In this document: positions 36,457-47,579 of the stretch, one piece after another
How positions within the stretch are numbered: position 1 is the first letter of the stretch
Layout of the letters: every line of letters begins with the position of its first letter
NCBI GenBank assembly: GCA_002286855.1
Contig: NRSV01000065.1
Location: 1 to 64,000, forward strand
Direction of reading: 5' to 3'
From: Bipolaris cookei
Taxonomy: Eukaryota > Ascomycota > Dothideomycetes > Pleosporales > Pleosporaceae
DNA: 64,000 nucleotides
Position numbers and translations under genes: made by a program
The notes under the pieces: generated by a model
Seen by the model: only the letters and a program-made list of their open reading frames with translations
What the model was told of the DNA's origin: nothing
The model's database searches: none

Positions 36457-37102
36457 CCGATGGTAATGACTCGGGCGAAGTGAAAAGCTCTGTTATCTGT
36501 CACTACTTACACTGGTTAGTGTTTGAGACTTTCCAAGTCACAGTCGTCCACGTCCATAGGTTCTTCGACTGCGGGTGTGTGGAGAGTGAGGTTGTTGCTG
36601 GACGGAGACGTCTTTGCTGTATACAAAGTGCTGCCACAGGCAACAGCGGCGACAACAAACGCACGCCTCACTCACCTCGACTTTAAATACAAACGAGACA
36701 TGTACAGTCTAGGAATAACGTATTGGTAAAAGTGAAAGGAGGGCAAAACTCGGCTACTCTGGTACCAACTGTAGCACCAGAGGCACTACAGTAGACCCCA
36801 GCTGTCTGCAAGCAAGACAGCCTCGAATTGGGAACATGGATGCATCTGTAGATGGAAACTGGAATGTGATGTTCGAATTGACTGTCGTTCGAGCACTGTG
36901 CAGTCCCCGTATGCCAGCCAGATCAATATGTAGAGTGCAGAATGAAAATGAGCCTGGTAATGGCAGAAGAAAAAGATCGCTACCCACAAATGGCGCCTGT
37001 ATTCGAAGAGGTATCCAAAAAACTCATCGCCTAATCAAGAAAGATCTGCAATCCAACGCTCCCTAGCATGCGGTTGAGCTCAACTGTCGCCTTCATCTAT
37101 GT
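36457..37102. other. Intergenic, upstream of the disordered-protein gene
   Basis: About 650 bp, with the cdc42 3' side at its right end. No supported ORF or RNA gene. Confidence 0.5.
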
Positions 37103-37943
37103 TCAAAGTATGCAGCACTTCTTCCCCTTCTTTCTCTCTCCGCCTTCTTTCTTTGTCGCCGGTGGCTCAAGTGCTGCTACGATTGCCTGTAGCTGGGATT
37201 AGCATCATGGGAAGTGGGCAACTTGTCATATCTACCTACCTCATCAAAGACATCCTTGAGCTTGAACTGAGTCAGCGCCGAGCACTCGACGTACTTGACA
37301 GCACCAAGCTCACGCGCCATTCGTTCGCCGTCTTCCTTCTTCACAGGAGCCATTCTCTGCTTGGACAGTTTGTCTTTTACTGACGCATCCTCCCGCAAAT
37401 CTACCTGTGTGCCTACGATAAGACACGGCACGCCGGGGCAGTGGTGGTGCACCTCGGGAAACCATTTCTCGCGGACGTTCTCGAAAGAAGCGGGTGAGGT
37501 GACAGAGAAACAGACGAGGAAGACGTCTGTCTGGGGGTAGGACAAGGGTCGAAGACGGTCATAATCCTCCTGTCCGGCAGTGTCGAAAAGACCAAGCGTA
37601 TAGGGCTCGTCACCAATCCTTCAACGCAGTCAGCAGCTGCTCCACCAATGACAGGCGGCCCAAAACCCTGGTCCGCCAGGAGCATGCATTGCTTTTCCAG
37701 ATGTACGAGCGGGGGGGAAAAGCAAAGGAGGGCTCACATGACGGTCACGGCGTAATTATCGAAGACGGTAGGAACATATTCTGAGGGGAATTTGTTCGTG
37801 GTGTAGCTGATGAGAAGACATGTCTTTCCGACCGCACCGTCGCCAACGACGACGCACCTGCAGGCGGATGGTGTTAGTGAGGAGTGCCAAAGGGCGAGAG
37901 TGGAGGCGGAGGGCTTCACATACTTGATTGTTGCGACAACCAT
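37103..37943 (-). CDS. cdc42: Rho-family GTPase Cdc42
   Basis: Four exons, 37924-37943, 37738-37857, 37240-37618 and 37103-37186, giving 200 residues. The 20-nt first exon encodes MVVATI plus part of Lys. Motifs: P-loop VVVGDGAVGKTCLL, effector region EYVPTVFDNYAVTVM, DTAGQEDYDRLRPL, VGTQVDLRED and YVECSALTQFKLKDVFDE. A polybasic tail ends in the CaaX box CCIL for prenylation. The TTNKFPSEY and PEVHHHCPGVPCL blocks separate Cdc42 from Rac. The tail is slightly longer than in yeast (basic insert GGERKKGKK). Cdc42 directs polarity and hyphal tip growth at the plasma membrane. Confidence 0.96.
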
Positions 37944-39693
37944 GGTGGAGGGAGAGAGGGCAGGACACAAGTAGAGGCGTGGATGGTGGTGGTTGCAAGG
38001 ACCGGTTCCGAGGGCAGCAATGTCGTGTTTGACAGTGGCGTAGAAACGGTGACGGAAAGTCGGGGTCGGCCGCTGGGGACTAAGTAGGCGGTAATGCGGA
38101 GATGAAGCTACGGGCTGGAGCTAGAGCCGCAAGGTGTTATGCAAACGAGGGGTCGAAAATGAGTGGAGAGCGTCTGAGCAGGCCGGCTGGTCAGTCTCAC
38201 AGTATGCGACGAGGGCGAAGACAGCAGACTCGGGCAGGCCTACCTGGAACTCGTCGTGCAGACGGGCGGCAGCGGCGCGAGATTCGGTGGGAGGGGGAGA
38301 GAGAGAGAGAGAAGAGGGTGAAACTCGAAACGTTAGACTGCGCTGAGGTCGGAGGTGCAAGGCAAGGCAAGGCAAAGCGGTGGGTGGGTAGTGGGCTTGT
38401 GGGCGGTGGGCGGAGGATGTGGCGGGCAGGTGAGGCAGTGCCAATGACGAGGCACGCGACTGGAGAGAGACAGCACGGGCGCAGCAGCCAGCGGCGGGGA
38501 GGCGAGGATGACAGGAGGGAAGGGAAGACGTTGAAGGCCTGGGATGGGGCTCGAGTGAGGTTGCGAGATGCGTCTACGGTAGCGGAGGGCCCTTGGGCAG
38601 GCCAGCGGCCAGAGGCCAATCAGTGAAAGTCGGTCTAGCACTGCTATCAGAACCTTGCATTCGGCTCCCACCCGCAGCTCGGGACCGCGCAGATTGCATG
38701 TACAGTAAGTATATGTGTATGTACATAGTCTCTAAATCTGTACATATACCTGTACTTATGTACACACTGCAGACCCGGCGTCTGCACAATTCCTTCTTGT
38801 GCTATATGGAGACCGTGGACGGTGGACCGTTTTGCTGGCCAGACCCCCAACCACACGAGATTAACAAGCATAGCACACCCAACGCGCGGCGGCCCCTAAG
38901 CCCACAGCGCTGCAGTGCACCACACTGCAGCACACTGCAGCTGCTGCTACCGCTGGGCATTCGCATTGGCCTGATAGACGCAGCACAACTCGCCCATGTA
39001 TGCGGTCGACATGCTCTGTGGCATTCACAGTGCACCCCTGACACGCCTGTCGGGCGCCCCAGATTTGACGCCATCCGTGCACCTCCAACAACGTGGCTGA
39101 TCGCCTTGCCTGTCCATGTCCACGCAGTGGCTACTTTGCCTACTTACTGTGCTGTGCTGTGCTCTCCTGTGCTGTGCTCTCCTGTGCTGTGCTCTACTGT
39201 ACTGTGCCGTGCTCTGCTGTGCTCTGCTGTGCTCTGCCGTGCTCTGCTGTGCTCTGCTCTGCCCGAGTCGACTCACCCACCCAAGTACAGCTGCCCTCGG
39301 CCCAGTCGCGCAACATGACCTACCTGCCGCCCTGCCGCCCTGCCGCCCTGCCATGCATGTGCTCGCCCAAGAAAGACATGTCTCGACTCCCTCCAGGGAT
39401 GATGCCATGTGCTGCGTGCTGCAGCTGGGTCCCGTAGCCGACGCTTCACTCGACTAAACTGCCTAGGCCTGTCCAGTGCTGCAGGGCAACTCTAGTCTCA
39501 GCCGATCCTGCCAATCAGCGGCTAGCGTCATCATGGAGGAACACTCGGCCCGTAAAGCTTGGGCCCCCGTGTCCCCATCTTGTTGCGCCTCACATGTGCA
39601 GTGTGAACAGGAGCAGAAGAGCAGAACAGCCAAACAACACAGCCCCAGCATCCACGCTCGATCCGCCGTGCCTCGGCTCTTGAAGCTGCTGCC
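37944..39693. other. Intergenic region with cdc42 promoter and simple repeats
   Basis: About 1.75 kb. Near cdc42 it is purine-rich on plus, with a GA run at 38296-38313. A CTGTGCTGTGCT-type repeat lies at 39147-39262. The open frames across that repeat are Cys/Leu-rich low-complexity translations and not genes. Confidence 0.55.
39147..39262. repeat. GCTGTGCTCT minisatellite-like repeat
   Basis: Roughly twelve imperfect 5-10-bp units built from CTGTG and CTCTG(C), about 116 bp in all. All six frames are open by virtue of the repeat. Confidence 0.9.
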
Positions 39694-41121
39694 ATGGGCC
39701 ATCTCAAAGATGAGCTGGATCTGCGCTACCACAAGGGCCTCGATTCCGACGTCTACTATCGTTGTCCAACCCTTGAAGTAACCGACTCTCCTTCACCCTC
39801 CACCGATTCAGCTAAGATCTTCTCTGTCTACTCCCTCGCAGGAGCGCTGCGCAATGAAGTGGACAAAATTGCTTCCAGCTTTATTCCCACTCATGTCGTC
39901 ACCGAGTTTGTCTTTGCACCTGCTTCGACCATCACAATACCCGTGACCCAGCAGCCCAATCTTGATATTTTGATAGAGCCAGCTGACCATCTCCAAAGCA
40001 TTGCCATCGAGCATGCGCTATGCAGAGACGTCCATGGAAAACAACGCCTCCAGGTGCAGCGGGCGATTGCGAGGTACCTGTCTTTCTGCGTGCGCTGCAA
40101 CACGTTGACTCATTCAATACAGATCCATCATTGCAACCATCCAGGAAACAGATAGCTTTGCCTACTCTGAGCGCTCAGCTCAGAACAAAGATGACAGTGA
40201 TGGCGTGAGGTTCAGGTATGTCTGCTTAGACAGCATGCAGAACAGATATCGCAAAAGCAACAAGATGAGAGACATATCACATGACTCTGACGGAAGTGGT
40301 GTCGAGGCTAAAAAAAACGGCAATGGCGCATTGCCCACTTACGACTGCGGAGGTGCTGTTCATATCAAATTCTCACTTAAGCGGGAAGCGATTAATGTTG
40401 CATACAAGTATAACCCTACACACACAGTACGCTCAGCCGGCGACAGGTGAGTTGCAGAGATGAACCTGCTAAACAAATATCTTTGCGTCCCCCTTGCGCA
40501 CGCAGCCGCACGGCTCGTTCCCATAACTGACTTTGCTGTACCTCACTTACGCCAGCCGTGGATAATAACATCACCCCTCCAGCTGGAAGCGCACATGAAA
40601 AGCAGCCACGAAAAAAGAGACGTGGTAAAGAAGCCGAGGCTGGTGTGGAAAACGAACACCGAAATACAGATCCTGAAATATCAATTTCTCCGGTATACCC
40701 AAGACCATCGGCAAAGAAGCGCAAAAAAGAAAGGTGTTGCCGTATTGCCTAAGCCTATCTGGACTACATCCCCCAAGCAAAGCAAAAGGCAAAACCGCTC
40801 ACGCAATCTGCCAGACCTCGAAAGAACGTTGCTGTCAGTGAAAAATCAAGACCACCACTGCTAGTCCCAGAAAAGGTGTGCATTCGCTGTCGTGAAAAGA
40901 AGATCAAGTGTGACAAGGCGCAGCCCGTTTGCGATCAATGTCAAAGAGGTCTCTGGACATGCCAGTACGGGGTCTTGGCTCCGAAGAAGCAGCAATCAAA
41001 GAATGGGTGTCTTCACTGCAAGGAGCGAAGACGCAAGTGCACAGAAGAAAAGCCATCATGCGCGTATTGTCTGCGTACAGACAGCGACTGTGAGCACGCA
41101 GCTTACCCATCCGTTCGCTGA
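39694..41121 (+). pseudogene. Gene with two tandem Zn(II)2Cys6 clusters, frame disrupted
   Basis: Exon 1 (39694-40073, GCCATGG start context) joins exon 2 (from 40123) by a clean 49-nt intron. The product begins MGHLKDELDLRYHKG and later carries DCGGAVHIKFSLKREAINV. After a likely intron (gtgag at about 40449, acceptor about 40555) the natural frame stops at once. A one-base shift reopens VDNNITPPAGSAHEKQPRKK. Two further frame changes, near A runs at about 40710-40735 and 40780-40800, are needed to reach the zinc clusters at 40876-41090. Those read CIRCREKKIKC...CDQCQRGLWTC and CLHCKERRRKC...CAYCLRTDSDC, both C-x2-C-x6-C-x6-C-x2-C-x6-C. The protein ends soon after, with no fungal transcription-factor middle region. 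It is either a recent pseudogene or hit by sequence errors. Confidence 0.6.
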
Positions 41122-42062
41122 AAGTTCCCGACACCGTTGTTACTCGCCCACATGTGAAGTAAAAGACCCTGGCTATTCCAGATCCGACGCCAAGTCCGCC
41201 GTTATGGAGACCTAGAGCGGGGAAGACACATACCCATCAGCCGCTTATTCCACTGTGCATCGCCAATTCTGCGCCAAAGTGCACTTCCTAAACCTACACG
41301 TATTTTCATTCTCCCTCCTGACCGGAAAATCAGATGATGTAGTCATTCGTGTCATGTGGAGCTCGTAGCACAACTTGTTTACCTTACAAACCGTCGGGAT
41401 TGACTACAAAAGAGAGGTCGCATGAGCGTGCGCCAAGGCATACAAGAGGGGCATTTGAGTAAACGGTCCCTAACGTTCCACAACACGTGCATACCGATGG
41501 TATGCTAGTTTCTACACCGAGAGACTTTGCTAAAATATTAGTCGCTAACCACGACGTTCTTCACACTCCAAAGCTGTGCGCGAACAGAAGAAGCCGCCAC
41601 CGGATCAATTTAGTCCAGTTCATTGCTCATCACAGGATCTAACCGCTTACTCCCCGCAACCTTCTCGGGCCTTGACTACACGGCAATTGCATCCGTAGTG
41701 ACTTCTCCACTTGTTATGCGACATGCCATTTTCCTATTCGCTGTGTCCCCTGTTCGCCGGCTGTTAAACCTAGGAACAACGGCCCGCCACCATATATCCC
41801 TTCTACCACCTCATCAAACATACCGATCATTACTTTACATAACACGTCATTTAGTTGCTCCCTTCTTGGTATGGGAAAAGTACAAGGCTACGCCGGTTCT
41901 TGCCACAATATGCCAAGTGATGGATTTGGCAAGATGCCCTTGTTTCGGCTCACAAGTTCCGCAGAAGAAATAATATCTGAGTACTTAAAGTGGTGACTTG
42001 CCGCTATGTGGTGCATGTAGTAGACGACCTTCATTGATTTCAAGGCGTTGACATCCCCAACA
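41122..42062. other. Intergenic, beta-glucosidase promoter
   Basis: About 940 bp between the zinc-cluster gene and the GH3 gene. No supported gene or clear motif. Confidence 0.5.
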
Positions 42063-44564
42063 ATGCGGTCTGCAATCTTCCCGTTGCTAGCTACGGCGGC
42101 GCTGTCTACAGGTGCACATTTACTACTTTGCACATCATGATAGCTACTAACACCATCAGCCATCCCTTTCGACCAGCCTGCTTCGAAACGTGCAGTGGGC
42201 AGTTGGGATGATGCATACACGAAGGCAGCAGCAGCACTCGCAAAGCTATCGCAAGATGATAAGATTGGAATTGTTACGGGTACTGGCTGGTCGAAGGGTA
42301 ACTGTGTTGGCAACACCAAGGCTGCCAGCTCGATTGGATACCCCTCGCTATGTCTACAAGGTAAGCAAACATGTTTCACATGAATTAAGCCGACCTGCAC
42401 TCTGGTACTACAGCATGCAATGCAAAATTGATTGTGGTCCCAGAACATGTTGAAGCCTGCACGTACTCTGCGGAAATCGTCTAACTAATAGCACAAAGAT
42501 GGACCCCTTGGTGTCCGCTATGTCCAAGGTATAACCGCCTTTGCAGCTGGCATCCATGCTGCCAGCACTTGGGATATCGATCTCATCCGTGAAAGAGGTG
42601 CTTTTCTCGGCTCCGAAGCAAAGCAATTGGGTATCCACGTGCAGCTAGGTCCGTCAGCTGGTCCTCTTGGCAAGTTTGCTAAGGGCGGCCGTAACTGGGA
42701 GGGATTTGGATCAGATCCTTATCTCCAAGGCATTATGATGGCACAGACCATTGAGGGCATGCAAGAAGCCGGTGTTCAGGCCACTGCTAAGCATTGGATT
42801 GTGAATGAACAAGAGCTCAACAGGGAGACTATGAGCTCGGATGTGAGCGATAGGGTTCTGCGCGAGTTGTATGTTTGGCCATTCGCGGACGCCGCTCACA
42901 GCAAGGTGGCGGCGTTTATGTGCAGGTAAATGGACTTATGACGCTATGGGACTTTCAAATAGATACTAATGTGCTTCAGCTACAATAAGCTCAACGTAAC
43001 ATGGGCGTGTGAAAGCGAAGGCGTCATGCAAAAACTCTTGAAAGACGAGCTTGGACATCGTGGATACATCATGTCGGATTGGAACGGTATGTAAAAAATG
43101 TATGTGCTTGAACAAAACCTAGCTAACATAGTTTCAGCGCAACATACTACTACTGGCAGCGCAAATGGTGGCCTGGACATGACCATGCCCGGCACTGATT
43201 TTAGCGGCGGAAACGTGCTCTGGGGACCGCAGCTCAAGACCGCCATTAGCAACGGTCAGGTTCAGCAATCACGCCTCGATGACATGGTCAAGCGAGTCCT
43301 TGCTGCGTGGTACCTTGTGGGCCAAGACAAGGGTTATCCCGCGACTTCCTTCAACTCCTGGAGCATTGGAAGAAAGGAAATCAGTGGAAACCACAAGACC
43401 AATGTCCGAGCGACTGCTCGGGACGGCACTATCCTGCTAAAGAACGCTAATGGTGCACTACCCCTGAAGAAGCCAAAGAGCATTGCTGTCATTGGAAGTG
43501 ACAGTATTGTCGCACCCCGCGGGGCCAATGCTTGTGTCGACCGTGGATGCAACGAAGGTGTTCTTACCATGGGCTGGGGTTCGGGATCAGTTGAGCTTCC
43601 ACTCGATATGGTCGCGCCACTGGATGCAATCAAGACACAGGCCCAAAAAGACGGTACGACGGTTACTTCGTCGCCCACCGACAATGCCCAGCAAGGTGCT
43701 AGCGCAGCTCAAAATGCTGAGATTGCCGTGGTATGCATTAACAGCGACGCTGGTGAAGGCTACATCACCGTCGAAGGCAACGCTGGCGACCGAAATAACC
43801 TAGACCCCTGGCACAATGGCAATGAGCTTGTCAAGGCGGTTGCTGCCGTAAACAAGAAGACGGTCGTTGTCGTTCACAGTGTTGGACCAATCATCATGGA
43901 GCAGTGGATTGAGAATCCCAACGTCATTGCAGTAGTGTTGGCAGGTCTCCCAGGCCAAGAGCCCGGCAACGGCGTTGTCGACATCATCTATGGTGTAGCG
44001 TCGCCAAGCGGCAAGCTTCCTTACACCATTGCGAAGCAAGAGTCTGACTACGGCACTACAATTGCCAGGGGCGACGACAAGTCTTGGGATCTGTTCATCG
44101 ACTATCGCTATTTCGACAAGCAGAACATCACGCCCAGGTTTGAGTTTGGTTTTGGACTCTCATACACCAACTTCACATATTCAGATCTCACCGTAACTGG
44201 TAAGCCTTCTGCTGGTCCTGCGACTAGTGCTGTAGGACCTGGAGGCCCCATGGATCTCTTCGAGACTGTGGCTACGGTGACTGCCAAGATTGCCAACTCT
44301 GGTGGTGTTACTGGTGCAGAAGTACCGCAGCTGTATCTAGGCTACCCTGCGTCTACCAACTCTCCACCAAAGCAACTCAGAGGCTTCACCAAGCTCAAGT
44401 TGGAGGCTGGTGCTAGCGGAACCGCGACATTCAAGCTGAGGAGGAGGGACTTGAGTTTCTGGGATGAGAAGACGAGGAAGTGGACTGTTGCGACGGGCGA
44501 GTACACAGTCTTTGTCGGAGCAAGCTCCAGGGACGTTAGGCTGACGGGCAAGATTGTTGTTTAG
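42063..44564 (+). CDS. Secreted GH3 family beta-glucosidase
   Basis: Five exons, 42063-42111, 42160-42360, 42499-42925, 42980-43086 and 43138-44564, giving 736 residues. Exon 1 (49 nt) encodes MRSAIFPLLATAALSTA, a signal peptide. The GH3 N-domain shows GPLGVRYVQGITAF, HVQLGPSAGPLGKFAKGGRN and GVQATAKHWIVNEQE (the KH motif). YIMSDWNAQH carries the nucleophile Asp at about residue 259. The second domain includes GDRNNLDPWHNGNELV. A C-terminal fibronectin III-like domain (GAEVPQLYLGYPAS...KQLRGFTKLKL) ends the protein. Such enzymes release glucose from cello-oligosaccharides or related beta-glucosides outside the cell. Exact substrate cannot be read from the sequence. Confidence 0.93.
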
Positions 44565-45400
44565 AGATGTGGAGACAGAACGCATAAGATGCAAGTGTGC
44601 CGGAGGCTCCGCTTCCCGACGAGTTTTTGTGTACCCTAATCACATGACCATGTAGTTTGCTCATGTGTAGTCCCATAATAAACTCTGTTGCACACAGACC
44701 TCACTCAGTGGAGTATTCCCTATCATGATTTAGTCATACATTCAAAGCGAATTATGTGGCAAGGAAATAATGTCATCCACCTAGGGCGTGATTGACATAG
44801 CCCTAAGAGAGAAAAAAAAGCTCGGCAAAGCTAGGTCATGCAGGTCCAGTAGAGCGTAACACCGCAGTGTTGCCGATATCGGGATAGAACACTTCTGACT
44901 CCTTTGGCCATCACTTGAGTTTCGTGCGCATATTCAACGAAAAACAAGCACCCTTTCGTTAGACCTTCACCTATGATGGACAAGTGATAGTGAATATGCC
45001 ATAGACGGTACACACAATGTCAAGGCTCAATATGTTACAAACTGCAAGCTCGGATAGATCGGGCAGGAATAAGCAACACTCCCAAAGAGCACAAGGGCAG
45101 TGGGGCTGTGAATCACGATCCTCGAGTCTTTTCCCCGGATCTTTGTGTTTGAAGAATCTTTCGTGCTGGCTTACTTTGTTATCTTGATTGTGGCCGTCTT
45201 TGATTGGTGCATCGGCGTCATAGCGCAGGCTTCACGTAATCGCAAGCTGTATGAAATTCCCCGCGGTAAGCTTTCTCCTCACTCACCATCGCCAACGCTT
45301 CTTCTCACCACACACATTCAAGCTCAACAATCAACAATACACAAGGGTCGATTAATTGAACCCACCCCATTTTGATTCCAGCCAAGACAGAATCGCGCAT
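44565..45400. other. Intergenic, cpa1 promoter
   Basis: Contains a TGACTC core (Gcn4/CpcA-type) at 44896-44901, consistent with cross-pathway control of arginine synthesis but short enough to occur by chance. No gene. Confidence 0.5.
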
Positions 45401-45689
45401 ATGAGTGCTGCGCCTACACTCTTTACTTCCCAGGTATGTCTTGTCTGTTTGGGCGGATGACATCTTATCTAAAACTTGCTGCACATCGTCGTTCACCGCC
45501 GGCCTTGTGCCGCAGCGGCTTGACGATCGATGCATATCCATTTCTGTGTCCTTCACTCTTTTATTTTCTCATGATTATGGCTAATTGTGTATTGTAGGAT
45601 TACATCTCAGGTACGCTACAAGATGACGCGTTGGCAGCGTCAAACTGACTCCATCTCTAGACCACCTGTGGAAGGCGTCAGTGAACTGA
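45401..45689 (+). CDS. Arginine attenuator peptide uORF of cpa1
   Basis: A 24-residue upstream ORF in three pieces: 45401-45433 (33 nt), 45598-45610 (13 nt) and 45661-45689. It starts MSAAPTLF and contains the core FTSQDYISDHLWKA, nearly identical to the fungal arginine attenuator peptide (Neurospora arg-2 core FTSQDYLSDHLWRA). Asp12 and Trp19, residues known to be needed for arginine-dependent stalling, are present. The uORF stops 58 nt before the cpa1 ATG. The peptide stalls ribosomes at its own stop codon when arginine is high, lowering initiation downstream. All four splice junctions fit GT-AG. A TGACTC element lies in its second intron (45646-45651). Confidence 0.93.
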
Positions 45690-45747
45690 AAGCCTACCCA
45701 ACAAATCACCGAACCAAATACCTCTCTACACTACATTTTCCATCATC

Positions 45748-47268
45748 ATGATCTCCCAACTATTCAAACCCTCCACGGTCCGGTCCGCAGGTCTCCTGGG
45801 ACGAGCGACAAGGAACCGCGTACAGGCACGCTACCTGGCTACTGTGCAATCAAGCACCGAACGGGTTATGCCTACTCCTAGTGCACGCAGGGCCACTGCA
45901 GTCTCCAATGAGCCTGCTACTTTCACCATCAAGGTAAGCACAGTCATTACTTCAAAATTCAGCACGAGACTCACAGCTGTATAGAACGGCCCCATCTTCG
46001 AGGGCAAGTCATTTGGTGCCAAAACCAACATTTCCGGTGAAGCCGTCTTCACAACCTCCCTTGTCGGATACCCTGAGTCTATGACCGACCCCTCCTACCG
46101 TGGCCAAATCCTTGTCTTCACACAGCCACTGATTGGTAACTACGGTGTACCCTCGAGCGCCCGTGACGAGCATGGCCTGCTCCGATACTTTGAATCACCA
46201 TACATCCAAGCTTCTGGCATTGTTGTTCAGGACTATGCCCTGAAGCATAGCCACTGGACTGCTGTTGAGTCACTTGGTGCATGGTGTGCTCGCGAGGGTG
46301 TCCCCGCTATTTCCGGTGTCGACACTCGTGAGGTTGTGACCTACCTCCGTGAGCAGGGATCCTCTCTTGCTCGTATCTCCGTTGGTGAGGAGTACGATGC
46401 CGATGAGGACGAGGCATACATCGACCCCGAGGCTATCCACCTCGTGCGTCGTGTTTCCACAAAGGCACCCTTCCATGTCAGCTCCTCTCTAGGAGACATG
46501 CACGTGGCTTTGATTGACTGCGGTGTCAAGGAGAACATCCTCCGCAGTCTCGTATCTCGCGGTGCCAGCGTCACTTGCTTCCCCTACGATTACCCTATCC
46601 ACAAGGTCGCTCACCACTTTGATGGTGTCTTCATCTCGAATGGTCCTGGTGACCCAACCCACTGCACGACCACGGTCCACAACCTCCGCAAGCTCTTCGA
46701 GACGTCTCAGCTCCCAGTTATGGGCATCTGTATGGGCCACCAACTGATTGCCCTTGCTGCCGGCGCTAAGACGATTAAGCTCAAGTATGGCAACCGCGCT
46801 CACAACATCCCGGCTCTCGACCTCACCACCGGCAAGTGCCACATCACTTCGCAGAACCACGGGTATGCTGTTGACCCGACTACGTTGACAAGCGAATGGA
46901 GGGAATACTTCACCAACCTCAACGACCAGTCGAACGAGGGTCTGATCCACAGCTCGCGTCCCATTTTCAGTGCGCAGTTCCATCCCGAAGCAAAGGGCGG
47001 ACCTCTGGACTCTGCCTATTTGTTTGACAAGTACATTGAGAATGTGCAGCAGTACAAGGAGCAACAGACTAGCTTCTCGCAGAGGAGCAACAAGCCCAGC
47101 CCACTTTTGGTGGACTTGCTGGCCAAGGAGCGTGTTGGCGTGCACCCTGACGCGCCCGACTTTGAGGGCCACGCTGCTGGTATGGACAGCCAGCAGGTGA
47201 ATGTTGGTGGGCCGGTTGCACCTCCTTACCAGCCCATTACACAGAAGCCTGTTGCTTCTGCGGCTTGA
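45748..47268 (+). CDS. cpa1: Arginine-specific carbamoyl-phosphate synthase, small (glutaminase) subunit
   Basis: Two exons, 45748-45933 and 45985-47268, giving 489 residues. The N-terminus (MISQLFKPSTVRSAGLLGRA) is basic and Ser-rich like a mitochondrial targeting signal. The CPSase small-chain N-domain follows, with GEAVFTTSLVGYPESMTDPS and FTQPLIGNYGVP. The class I glutamine amidotransferase domain has VFISNGPGDP, the nucleophile Cys in MGICMGHQ (about residue 311) and the His/Glu pair in FSAQFHPEAKGGP. The subunit hydrolyses glutamine and passes ammonia to the large subunit, making carbamoyl phosphate for arginine synthesis. The upstream attenuator uORF shows arginine feedback at translation. 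Confidence 0.97.
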
Positions 47269-47579
47269 GCGAGCTGCTTGTTCAGAGTCTATTGCAGCGC
47301 GGTTTGTGAGAATCAGAAGTCGTCTTTTTTTGTCTTTTTTGAGAAGTTTTATCGCTGGATTAGGAAATTTTAGGCGTTTCGTGGGAGGATTTGAAGGGAC
47401 CAAATTGGCGGCGGATAGCAGCTGCGAGTGTTTCGGTTGTCTAGTAATGAATATACAAGATGATTTGAAAGCGGTTATGCATGGCTCAAGTGTGATTGTT
47501 CCTGACAGCATAGCTGCAAGCAAGTGTTTGGTATGTTTGTTTTGTTCAAGAATGGTATTCGAAAAAAGGGGGGTATTAT
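47269..47579. other. Convergent 3' intergenic region
   Basis: 311 bp between the ends of cpa1 and the MIT-domain gene. T-rich, probably both 3' UTRs. Confidence 0.6.

Noticed and set aside
39025..39457. Cys- and Ala-rich ORFs on both strands
   Set aside because: They are translations of the pentamer repeat at 39147-39262.
45145..45375. Hydrophobic ORF upstream of cpa1
   Set aside because: It lacks an ATG start and overlaps the cpa1 promoter/leader; no homologous feature recognised.
46489..47523. Long minus-strand ORF of 344 codons opposite cpa1
   Set aside because: It is an antisense shadow of the highly conserved cpa1 exon; codon bias of the plus gene keeps it open.
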